Shown one piece after another: positions 9,546 to 17,500 of a stretch of 17,500 bases of DNA. The DNA is from Monoplex corrugatus. Taxonomy: Eukaryota; Mollusca; Gastropoda; Littorinimorpha; Ranellidae. The stretch's first letter is position 1. The number at the start of each line of letters is the position of its first letter. Under the pieces are notes generated by a model that saw only the letters and a program-made list of their open reading frames with translations, had not been told where the DNA came from and did not search any database. Made by a program: the position numbers and the translations under genes. The stretch covers positions 27,185,891 to 27,203,390 of the forward strand of contig CM060314.1 of assembly GCA_030674185.1 (NCBI GenBank). The letters run 5' to 3'.

Positions 9546-9655
9546 GTGCTCTGCCGCATAGAGTTGGCGATCATGGCTCTCCATACGCATCTATCTTTTT
9601 TCGCTGCAAGTACATCTCCCACCATCTCTCTAAGTTGGCGACTCTGTTGTTTTCG
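9485..9655 (-). mobile_element. 5'-truncated LINE 3' end with (ATG)n tail
   Basis: On the minus strand a coding-like stretch reads VGDVLAAKKDRCVWRAMIANS and then MRQST, with its stop TGA (9544-9542) forming the first unit of a (TGA/ATG)n array (9545-9494) that ends in GAC/ACG units. A C-terminus of the form A..DR..WR.xIA, directly followed by an ATG/TGA tail, is a familiar ending of several LINE families. Only about 100 bp of coding sequence is left, so this is a heavily 5'-truncated copy. Its left coding limit meets the minisatellite at 9656. The family is unresolved, and the match is by eye. Confidence 0.6.
9494..9545. repeat. (TCA)n microsatellite, tail of the LINE fragment
   Basis: Three TCG units and then about 14 TCA units. 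On the minus strand it forms the trinucleotide tail after the LINE stop codon. Confidence 0.95.
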
Positions 9656-9956
9656 TCTTAAATCTAGTGAATTTTGTTTCTTCGTTGTAATTAATGCTAA
9701 TGATTTTCTTTCTTTGTAGTACTGATTAAATCCAGTGAATCTATTTCTCTGTTCTACTGAAATCAAGTGAATTTTGGTTTTTGTTATTGTTGTTGTACAT
9801 AAATCCAGTGAATGTGTTTCTCTGTTGTACTTAAATCCAGTGAATCTGTTTCTTTCTTGCACTTAAATCTGGTGAATTTGTTTCTTCGTTGTATTCAAAT
9901 CTAGTGAATTCGTTCCTTTGTTTTACTTATACGTAGTGAATTGATTTCTTTATTGT
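9656..9956. repeat. Minisatellite, nine units of about 32 bp
   Basis: Units begin at 9656, 9689, 9721, 9756, 9797, 9829, 9861, 9893 and 9925. The last five are exactly 32 bp. Earlier ones are 33, 32, 35 and 41 bp because of small insertions, the longest being a TTGTTGTTG-like expansion in unit 4. The unit core is AAATCCAGTGAAT followed by TTTCTTTGTTGT. As 32 is not a multiple of three, this is not a coding repeat. The 106-codon minus-strand frame through it is a chance fusion with the LINE fragment. Units 5-8 are most alike, unit 2 is most decayed. Confidence 0.9.
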
Positions 9957-10289
9957 AGTTTGTATGTGCTTGACAAAGGGCTAATGGTCAAAAACTTGTG
10001 TTCTCATTCTTTTTTGATGTGCGTCTGGTTTCTATTTGCGTAAATGCCGGCAGTAACATCGATTCGTTTATACAACCAGCACTCATCTTCCTTGTACATC
10101 TTACGACTATTCTTTTACGGTTTCTCCTTTCTTTCTTGTTTTTTTCTAACTCACGCATGATCTTCTTACATCCGGAATGCATGCACACGCACTCACACAT
10201 ACACCCACACAACTTTCAAACATATAGTAAATGGCTCAGGAAGTAAAAACCGTCTTGTATGCTTGGAAAAAAAAAGAAAAGAAACAGAA
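9957..10289. other. Sequence without recognisable features
   Basis: AT-rich with a CA-rich patch (10181-10212). Overlapping short open frames on both strands (9988-10246) lack any recognisable domain. Confidence 0.5.
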
Positions 10290-11580
10290 GCAAATTTTTT
10301 GGTGAACTCTTTATGACTGTCTGATAATATATGCTTCTGAAACACACAGCCTTGTGTCTAAAATCTTCGTCCTTCCAACGTCAGAAGCTTTATAGATAAG
10401 GAAATCAGCGATAAATTGTCTGAGTAACAGCAATGATTATAAATCGATGTTATTCTAGATAAACCGCCAAAGTAATAGCAACACTTACCAATCGATGTAG
10501 CTCTAGCTCTCGTATTTTTACTGGTGGATGACTTTTACAACGTACTAGCAAATCTCCAGGAAGCTTTAGAACATGCGGAAAACAAACTCATCGTTTAGGG
10601 TTCAAGGGAAAATGGCCAGACGAGTTAAGCGCCATGGGAAACATTAGTACCTACTACTCCCTGAGTTTATGTAATCAAACATCATCACTTACGTAAATTT
10701 GTCAGTCCACCTACTGCAAACTCCCTGATCACAACTAAAAAAAACACGGTCTGATATCCCGCAGAGAGCAACGGAAAAGACAGTGACTATAAAAGCTCTG
10801 TCGAAATTAACTCGGGAGATGCTGAAGACGTTGCTGTCTCAGTAACTAAAATACAAACATGAAAACAAAGAACACAAACAGAGATTGGATCCATTTTCTT
10901 TTGTGCGAGAGGATTACCCAATATCCAAGGTACCGCATCAATTGTTTCTTACTGTCAGGATTAGAACTATCTCTGATCATGTCCATAAAACTAACAAGCA
11001 GTGAATACCAAAGTTTGAACTGACTTCAGCTCTTTTGTGCGTCCTCCCTCGATTACCCATTTGCTCCTGACGCAGGCTTGCACTACTGAATCTCACATGC
11101 ACGCTTAGTACACAGTTACTACTCAAACAAGACATGAACAATATAAAAGATATGAATGATAGCCTCGCAGACGGCCTGGCGTCTGACAGACCACCAAAAG
11201 CACAACTACCAAGACTGTAACTAACCTGCTATCATTTGAGACTAAATTGTGAATGATAACCACAGAAACTGTCACAAGTGGAAATAATTTTGTTGTGTCA
11301 GTTTGTGCACAATTCATGGGCTACCTTGAACCATACTTCGCACTATATGTGGGGCACATTAATATTTCGGTAACTCAAAATCACCGTTTATAGGAGAACA
11401 ATTAGGGACGCCATATATGTAAAGAAAACTATTCCATGACTCAAGAGACGCTGGACATTATGTACTAGTACTTTTCATCTGAAGACAAGCAGTCACATCA
11501 TGTGACAGTCACTGTTATTTTTGATAAAGCCCAGGCGACTGCGTAGAGCTATATCAGAGCTATAACCGTTTCAAAACATA
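10290..11580. repeat. Copy B of the uncharacterised ~1.1 kb dispersed repeat
   Basis: Collinear with 610-1840 (blocks listed there): CAATCGATGTAGCTCT (about 10491-10506), TAGTACCTACTACTCCCTGAG, CCCTGATCACAAC, CTCTGTCGAAATTA, GGGAGATGCTGAAGACGTTG, CTGTCTCAGTAACT and GCACAACTACCAAGACTGT (about 11200). Copy B has an extra 48-bp tandem duplication near its start (10410-10505) that copy A lacks. The two copies are ~9.7 kb apart, in direct orientation, with the LINE and SINE between them. Function and family unknown. Confidence 0.75.
10410..10505. repeat. 48-bp tandem duplication within copy B
   Basis: Two units (10410-10457 and 10458-10505) begin GATAAA and share TAACAGCAA/TAATAGCAA and AATCGATGT, with roughly 33 of 47 compared positions identical. 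Copy A has a single corresponding unit near 733-780, so the duplication happened in the B lineage or was lost from A. Confidence 0.75.
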
Positions 11581-11595
11581 CACAATACTTCAACA

Positions 11596-11614
11596 GGGGG
11601 GAGGGGGGGGGGGG
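11596..11614. repeat. Poly-G tract
   Basis: GGGGGGA followed by an uninterrupted run of 12 G. It is a low-complexity site prone to slippage and to sequencing error. Confidence 0.9.
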
Positions 11615-12752
11615 CAGGAGAGAAAAGAAAAGCAAGTATACATATCAATGCATTCGCGCACATAATCTAAGGAGATGCCCCTGGCGTTGACCATTCCGTC
11701 CAACTTATCACCCAGGGGATTTCAAATACATACCTGAAAACAAATTTAAACATAAGTAAGGACACTAAAACGTATATAAAAACGGGCCTAAATCACATAA
11801 CATTGCTTCCACATATCTCTAGAGCCAAGCATGCACTGAATACATGTACTCAATTATCAATCCTAAGAGAAAGTACGTAAGATTTTGTCGAACACATACA
11901 GGTGGATGGACCAGCAAGGCAGAAAATGATAGGAAGAAATGACAGAAAGCAAGGGAGGAAGGAAGAAACAAAGAGAGCGACAGAAAAGGAGGAAATTTCC
12001 AGCACAGAATTTCCAGAAGGTGGGTATACTGTTTATACTGAAAGAGTCCCCGGCATCCCCATGGGGACAAACCATGTGACACGGGTCAATATAAGTGAAC
12101 TTATCCTTCGTACAAAAGACGCTGGGAAGACCACTGGGAGGACAGAAATACCACCAACTAATAAACAAGCAAGCTTTGCAAATTATCTTTTATAATGTAT
12201 GAATGGTATGAGAGGATTTCCTTCATCCTTACATAGTATTTCACGCAAAGACGTCGACCTATGAATAATACACCTTGAAGACTGGGATCTCTTATGTGAT
12301 ATGTTCTCTACACGCCATACACACCCGTTAAGAAAAATCAGCAATATACAATTGGACATGAACTACAGCTAGGCTTAAACAAACTTCACAGCTGTATTTC
12401 GGGAAAGGGCTGTATCAAGTCAACAACTTGGCTTTAGCAAATCCTGTCTGAGGAGAGATGAGAACATACTGTTTTATGTTGCCCTTTAAATAACTTTCGT
12501 AAGCTCTTTAGAATACTGACTGACCATTGTTCACGTATTCATGTAAATCTGGTACTTACGCAAATCTAATACTGATGTAAATATAGATGCAAGATACCTT
12601 TTGTACAGAAAGGGTCGGCGAATTACTGATTTGTACATATTAACGAAAGAAGGGTCCAAACTTGATGGGGGAAAAAACAGATAGCACTTTTCTCAACGTT
12701 CTACTCCTCCGCTAAAGATCATTAGGTCATTTATTTACAGCACTGATACAAT

Positions 12753-12801
12753 GTTCACATGAGATATTACAGCAAACGTTCACATGAGATATTACAGCAA
12801 A
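12753..12801. repeat. Nearly perfect 25-bp tandem duplication
   Basis: GTTCACATGAGATATTACAG plus CAAA occurs at 12753 and again at 12778 with no mismatch over 24 bases. The identity points to a recent event, unlike the old repeats around it. Confidence 0.9.
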
Positions 12802-13113
12802 GGTATAGTATGCACCGCTTTATCTCGGTAAATGCAAAGATTCAGCAGCAACATAGGGAAGGTTATATACACCTTATACAGTTACGGAAACTAAGCAATC
12901 TGTTTCAATAGACTTGAACCAGCCTTATAAAACATGTGTAATACCAAACTATAATAGCGAATTCTACATTAAGCCAGTTTTGATATTTCGTAATTCAAGA
13001 GCAGATAAAAGGGACTGACCGGTAACAAGAACGAAAACACATTTACAGTTTCGAAGGTAGTGGTATGAGCACATTAATTATTTTTTATACCAAGCCGTCA
13101 CCCATAAAGGATC

Positions 13114-13180
13114 TACATTAATAAAAATGGATCAAGATAGTCATGGATAATTTACATTAATACAAATGAACTATAATAGT
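13114..13180. repeat. Diverged 28-bp direct repeat
   Basis: TACATTAATA(A/C)AAATG followed by an A/T-rich segment ending ATAGT occurs at 13114-13141 and 13153-13180, about 22 of 28 positions alike and separated by 11 bp. Confidence 0.6.
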
Positions 13181-13212
13181 ATGAAGACATCGATGAGAAC
13201 AAGAAATATGGC

Positions 13213-13259
13213 GAGACAGACAGACAGATAGACAGACAAGACAAGACAGACAGACAGAC

Positions 13260-13312
<53 letters not shown>

Positions 13313-13318
13313 GAGAAA
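13213..13318. repeat. (GACA)n/(GA)n microsatellite
   Basis: Begins with GACAGACAGATA units, continues as pure GA (about 13265-13303), and ends in GACAGAGAGAGA. Overlapping minus-strand open frames consist only of Ser/Leu repeats. Confidence 0.95.
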
Positions 13319-13785
13319 CAGAAGGACAAACAGAGCGCAAGTTATTAAAACACGTAGGAACAATACTACTGCTATTATTGTTGTCTAGTCTGCTTCTACC
13401 ATTGCCTTCTGGGCTATGGCCTTCCCCTTCCCAGAAAACGAACGCTCTTTCAGAGGTCATAGAGAGATGAGCCTATCAAACTCCTAGCTCCAGCACCTAT
13501 AGGAGAACTTTGGCTTGGAAACCAGGTGTCTTGAAGTTACTGGCTACAGACTATCACACTTTTCAGTCTTGTAGTAAAGGGCTTCTTGCACTTTACTGTC
13601 AGACACCACATTAATTCAAGAACAAAACCCAGTATCACGCCACACTTGCTAATGATTTCTGGGTGCGTTTTCCATTCTGAAAGGACTGCTATGCATCCCC
13701 AGTCATCTGCTCCATCCAGCCGACCTCCCTTCTATGCTCCAGATGTCACAGCTTTTTCATGCCACAATCTATTCCCTCCTGTCGT

Positions 13786-13916
13786 GTAGACATTTGGAGA
13801 GCCTCTGGTAGTGCCCCCCCCCCCTTTTTTTTTTCCAGTGCAAACTACTTGTAGACATTTGCAGGAGCCTTTGGTAGTGCACCCCCCTCCCCCACTTTTT
13901 TCAGTGCAAACTGCTT
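13786..13916. repeat. 65/66-bp tandem duplication inside P1
   Basis: Two units start GTAGACATTTG (13786 and 13851), continue CCT(C/T)TGGTAGTGC, a poly-C/poly-T tract, and CAGTGCAAACT(A/G)CTT. The duplication interrupts the P1 reading frame, so it arose after the element decayed or helped inactivate it. Confidence 0.9.
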
Positions 13917-14042
13917 GTACGGTTTAAGTACTTGATCGTGCTTCCAAGTGTACCTTCCTTGGACTGGTGTTACTTTGCATGAGCTCAGGACATGATCCAC
14001 TGTTTATTTGCCTTTGTAAAGCAGGCACGCAGGGTTATCTAT

Positions 14043-14055
14043 CCCCCCCCCCCCC
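14043..14055. repeat. Poly-C tract inside P1
   Basis: Thirteen consecutive C at the point where the P1 frame is lost between its NGHLVKW and NPACLL segments. This suggests homopolymer expansion in former coding sequence. Confidence 0.85.
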
Positions 14056-15619
14056 ACTTCACCAGATGACCATTCTAGGACAGGAGGTCACATTAAAATC
14101 TGGGGATGAAACTGATTCTGTGAGGGGCTCTATGTTGCACGTCACTCCAGCTGAGCGTTCTTTGGAGTGCACTTTCCCACGTTGTCCACTGTCCCCGTTG
14201 GCCTTGCTGGACTTTTGGTATCCTCTTCTTTCTTAACCCCTTGTATCATAATGACTCTCTGTACTTTTCCCGCTGAATTTGACCATCATTGCATTTTTGT
14301 TGATCTCAATCTCTGGCCATTGGTTTGTGTATGACCTGTTCTTTCTCTGAAACTGAGGCCTCCCATCACTGCGTCCACTGTCTCCCGGACTTTTGTATTT
14401 TCTGCCAGTCTTCAGCTTGGGCTGTATTGATCTCACAACTTATCTCTCTAGTCCTCAAGTATGCTTAGAACACTGACTTTTCCCTCTTTGTACATCTCGG
14501 TGATAGGTCTAACGGGCAACTTCAGCTTTCTTGGCGACAATAGAATGCAACATCAGCGGGACCAAGCCACTTTCATATACATTTCTTGATTTTGGCCGCC
14601 ATCGATGCCAGTACTGATATCGTATATCGGAATGGGCCACAGGAACATCGCCATCAGCATGAAGTGTAGGCACCAGATTTTGTCTCTGCCAAGGAGGCCA
14701 CTTTCGTCTATTATTTGCATGCTTTCTTCTGCCAGTTGTTTGATTTTTTAACCTCTTTCTGTATCTTTAAGAGTCACCTTACCACATCCCAAGCTTTGAC
14801 TGTTTTGTCACTGCTGGAATGGCTTGGTTGGCTATAGTAAACATTATTGTCTCGGCTACTTTTCAGTTCGGCGGTGATAGGTTCCGTGATTTCTCTGATT
14901 TGAAACACATCCTGGATAAGGCGACTGACTCATCTGCTTTAGTATTTTGTGTTTCCTCATTCTCGGAGGAAGGGACTGTATGTTGTGTCATCCACAAGGC
15001 TTTTACAGGGGACATTTAGTATCCATTTCCGAGGTCAGCTGGATCTGAACTGCTCACTATGATCTTCAAGCTGACCTCCACTGTCAACATGAACAGTATT
15101 AGAGAAATTGCACAACCCATTAGTATGCTCGTTTTTACATTGATCCAATCTTTCGTTTTTTCTGTTGTGGAGAACGGCATTGAAAAGCTCTGTGTTTGAT
15201 TCATGGCCTTGGTTTTCTGATGCCTTATCTGTTGGCGCAATGCGCCGCTGTTCGTTCCTAAGTGTCTGCTTACAGCCCTCTTTCGTCTTTTGGATCTTTA
15301 TGCCGCTCATGGCAGAGACTTTCCTTCCACAGACACTTGGGAATTTCAACTGTTCTATGATCATGGTCCGCTGTGGATTTACAGTCGTGATCGGGCTGGT
15401 GCTAATGGATTCATTATTCTGTCCCTTTTTCAATGAACCCAGGGAGCATCTGTCGTATATGGAAACAGACAAGCTGGAGAAAGCAAGGTGGGGAGCAGCC
15501 CACAAAGCCCGTACATAAGTCTTTCCCAATGTCATCCGTTTTTTCCCCAGACTAAATAAATGCAGTAATGTGTTATATTTTTAATATATTTGTGAAATGT
15601 AGCAGAAGTTCTCTCTTCA

Positions 15620-17222
15620 ATGTTAACGTGTTTTGATGGCATTTAGATGAGGCGGACGAGTATTCCAGTGTAAGCTGTCCCGAACACAAAAGACGATATC
15701 TGAATTTCAATTCTAGGTGTTGGAATTTTGTGGGATGACTTTGTATGTAATGCTGATTGAAGCGTTTGTGGTACAGATTTCAGTGCAACTTTGTGCATGA
15801 ATATTTCTTTGTTAATTGCAAACATATCTTTTAATAGGATAACACCAAACGTTAAAAACTCTGCTAGTTGGAGACTCTACGTTGGAGAAGCACACATGTC
15901 AGTGCCAACTAAGGTGTTCATGGTATTGGCACTGGCAGTGCCAAAAAGCGTACAGCATATATGATAGACGACAGCATACAAGCGTGTAAAATAGTTTTTG
16001 GCATGGTCATTTAGAATGTATTAGATTTTGCATACCTGTTGTGCTTTTCTAAATGTCGTTATGTGTAATTTATTTCTACAAACTGTCCAAGAAAGAATGC
16101 CAGTTTCGATAACACTTGATGACTGTCTACTTGTTCTATCATTTGGCTACCTATTGAGACAGGTGGGATTGTTCTCATAAGATTCTTCTTTTCTGTCTTG
16201 TTTTCATAAGCATAAATTCAATCTTGTGAGGGCTTAGTGACATGGGATTTAAAATGCACAATTCATTTCACAATTGTCCACATTGATGTAAACTGATTTA
16301 GATTCCTGGTTTAGGTTCGAGTCGTTTACATGAATGCTTGTGCCATCACAAGAAAGTTCACATGATTCTTGTTTGTGAAGAGGAAAATCATTCAAGGCAT
16401 AGAAAACAGATGAGGTCCCAGTACTGAACCTCGGAGAACGCAATACGTATTACGCAGTACATCTGAAATAGAAGTATTTATGCAGTTAGTTTCCTGTTTG
16501 TTATCAAGAAACCATGTAACGAGTTTCAGACTACGCCATAAGGAAGCTTTTTAGCACAACTGCCTATTGTTTAGTTTCCAAAGTCAACAAATAAGACTAC
16601 ACAGAAGATGTTTTCATTTACATTGCTCAACCATTCATGCACTAAGTTAGAAAGACTTGTGTGATGTGAGCGTTATTTTCCTGAGGCTAGATTGGTTTTC
16701 ATTCAGAAGATCGTAAGTTTCAACATATTGATGAAAATATTTCTTAAAAAATGTTGTTCTTGGGGCTTCACTATAACAGATAAACCAGAGACTGCCTATA
16801 GTCGAAATATTCTGTGTATTCTCCAAATCTGAACAGAGGTATAACTTTTGAATTTTTGAATTGGGATGGGAAGTGGCACATATCAAGTCACAAACTGTAG
16901 ATGAAGGTACTTTAAAGTTTTGCTAATGACTGGCGCTGATAATTCAAGATTTTTGCCATAAATTCCGTCAAGACCTCGAATACCTGTTTGTTTAGTGACA
17001 TAGTCAATTGAATACTTTAGTTACACTCCTAGGCGGTTTCATAAGGTTGGAATATATGTTCCTTGAACAGCAAACACTTTTTTTTTCTTTTTTTTTTCTT
17101 TTGTCAGATCGTTTAGTTCTATACTGTTTGGGGAAATTGTTTTGTTTCCAATTGTAGACAAATGTTTATTGAACTCATTTATGAAATGTTATTCACAAGG
17201 AAGATCAGCTACTGAAACGGTT
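15620..17222 (-). pseudogene. Decayed LINE reverse transcriptase P2, CR1/Jockey-like
   Basis: On the minus strand motifs appear in the order of a LINE RT: INEFNKHLSTIGNK (about 17190-17140); GLDGIYGKNLELSAPVIS (about 16975-16922); LVHEWLSN then VLFVDFG (motif A, near 16580, its second half lost); WFLDNKQ; RGSVLGPHLF (motif B, 16433-16404, first residue R where Q is usual); SCDGTSIH (about 16350) where relatives have F-ADD-TSIH, so the second Asp of the active-site pair is now Gly; MIEQVDSHQVL (16142-16107); and a C-terminal stretch with IFMHKV and KIPTPRIE (15825-15643). Stops and frameshifts separate the segments. The wording is that of CR1/Jockey-type elements and differs from both the LINE at 3183 and P1. 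The left end meets P1, and the right end fades before the G-rich tract at 17261. The N-terminal endonuclease is absent, as expected of a 5'-truncated copy. Confidence 0.8.
15900..15944. repeat. Triple 9-bp motif with near-perfect palindrome
   Basis: CAGTGCCAA at 15900-15908, its reverse complement TTGGCACTG at 15926-15934, and CAGTGCCAA again at 15936-15944. The last two form a 19-nt palindrome with a single central base. It lies within the decayed P2 region. Confidence 0.85.
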
Positions 17223-17260
17223 TATTAATTAATTTATTACCTTACACACAAATTTTAGGT

Positions 17261-17285
17261 GGGAAGGGGGAGGGGAGGAGGAGGG

Positions 17286-17287
<2 letters not shown>
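17261..17287 (+). other. Possible G-quadruplex sequence
   Basis: G runs of 3, 5, 4 and 5 separated by AA, A and AGGAGGA satisfy the usual four-run, short-loop rule. It sits immediately left of the (AG)n array. Confidence 0.65.

Positions 17288-17358
<71 letters not shown>
17288..17358. repeat. (AG)n microsatellite
   Basis: About 35 uninterrupted AG units, followed directly by copy 2 of the dispersed sequence. Confidence 0.97.
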
Positions 17359-17359
<1 letters not shown>

Positions 17360-17361
<2 letters not shown>

Positions 17362-17500
17362 ACGTAGTCTAAGAGTTTGATTAATGTAAGACAGTTGAGG
17401 CCCATGGAAGCCCTATATACAACCATGCACCTAAACGAATGAACTGGGACTCTGGAAACGAGGCTTTGGGATCGACGCGACAGCATGGTCCCTGAAAGGT
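17360..17500. repeat. Copy 2 of the (GA)n-anchored dispersed repeat, cut by the window edge
   Basis: Collinear with 2300-2440: GACAGTTGAGGCCCATGG, ACCATGCACCTAAACGAATG, ACTCTGG, and GGCTTTGGGATCGACGCGAC, ending at GGTCCCTGAAAGGT on the last base. Homology probably continues beyond the window. On the minus strand, GCGTCGATCCC matches 9 of 11 positions of a pol III B-box consensus. Confidence 0.75.

Larger units (their letters stand above)
11615..13212. other. Long interval with only small tandem duplications
   Basis: I find no supportable gene. A 98-codon open stretch (11902-12195, real ATG at its start) is Lys/Arg/Glu-rich at first and has no recognisable domain. Two overlapping minus-strand frames cover the same bases, so composition explains it. 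A CCCCTGG...CCAGGGG inverted repeat lies at 11678-11718. Confidence 0.5.
13395..15540 (-). pseudogene. Decayed LINE reverse transcriptase P1
   Basis: No long ORF remains, but conserved segments occur in order on the minus strand. An RT segment at 15135-15016 reads SILMGCAIS..LF (usually GC.ISP.LF). One base out of frame follows the catalytic box VDDTTY (VDD at 14995-14987, both Asp kept). Then come ADVAFYCRQ (14557-14531), GQWTTWESALQRTLSWSDV (14194-14138), a Cys/His-type region ending TVDHVLSSCK (14003-13974), GRYTWKHDQVLK (13958-13923), DWG...PEI near 13700 and GARSLIGSS (13497-13465). That order matches an RT-encoding LINE lineage I know from fish and invertebrate genomes by its wording, though I cannot name the clade. 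Stops, frameshifts and homopolymer runs interrupt it throughout. The N-terminal RT part beyond about 15240 is unreadable. P1 is certainly non-functional. Confidence 0.75.

Noticed and set aside
9542..9862. 106-codon minus-strand frame with repeated RNRFTGF
   Set aside because: Only the last ~27 codons look like a LINE C-terminus. The rest is the 32-bp minisatellite, whose unit length is not a multiple of three.
11902..12195. 98-codon ATG-started frame
   Set aside because: No recognisable domain, overlapping open frames on the other strand, and purine-rich low-complexity composition in its first third.
15035..15535. 166-codon minus-strand frame as a host gene
   Set aside because: It lies in P1 but in a different frame from the RT segment (SILMGCAIS) at the same place, and shows no domain of its own.
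15926..15944. NFI binding site
   Set aside because: The TTGGC and GCCAA halves are separated by 9 bases, while the NFI consensus requires 5.

Overview
This window looks like repeat-rich, gene-poor intergenic DNA from an animal genome. It has no bacterial-style operons, and the only sustained coding signals belong to non-LTR retrotransposons (LINEs). Long (GA)n/(AG)n arrays, (CG)(CA) tracts, a tRNA-derived SINE and several LINE lineages side by side would suit a marine invertebrate. A mollusc is my best guess, but this is inference and the sequence does not prove it. I find no host protein-coding gene I can support.

Layout. 1-440 is featureless, followed by a (CG)(CA)(CT) microsatellite. About 610-1840 is the first copy (A) of an uncharacterised ~1.1 kb repeat, whose second, diverged copy (B) lies at about 10290-11580 in the same orientation. 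2178-2299 is a (GA)n array followed by a ~140-bp dispersed sequence that recurs after the (GA)n array at the far end of the window (17360-17500). About 3183-7250 is the central element: a nearly complete LINE on the + strand with an APE-type endonuclease, a reverse transcriptase (RT), a 3' UTR and a terminal stem-loop with an ATT-rich tail. AG-rich tracts flank it on both sides. Its long ORF is broken by one in-frame TAA (5576-5578) and by frame changes in a tandemly repeated Pro/Ser linker.

7251-9480 holds more microsatellites and, on the minus strand, a tRNA-derived SINE (about 8236-8476) with A and B boxes at tRNA-like spacing. 9485-9655 is the last part of another LINE on the minus strand with an (ATG)n tail. 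It abuts a nine-unit, ~32-bp minisatellite (9656-9956). 11600-13200 has only small tandem duplications. The right end is two heavily decayed LINE RT pseudogenes on the minus strand. P1 (about 13395-15540) belongs to an RT lineage with a distinctive C-terminal Cys/His region, and P2 (about 15620-17222) is CR1/Jockey-like. Neither has a long ORF, and both show only as conserved motifs scattered across frames.

No genes here act together as a host pathway. The shared theme is repeated insertion and decay of retroelements, with several of their ends lying at microsatellites. Readings of P1, P2 and the 9485-9655 fragment rest on recognising family motifs by eye and need a translated search to confirm.
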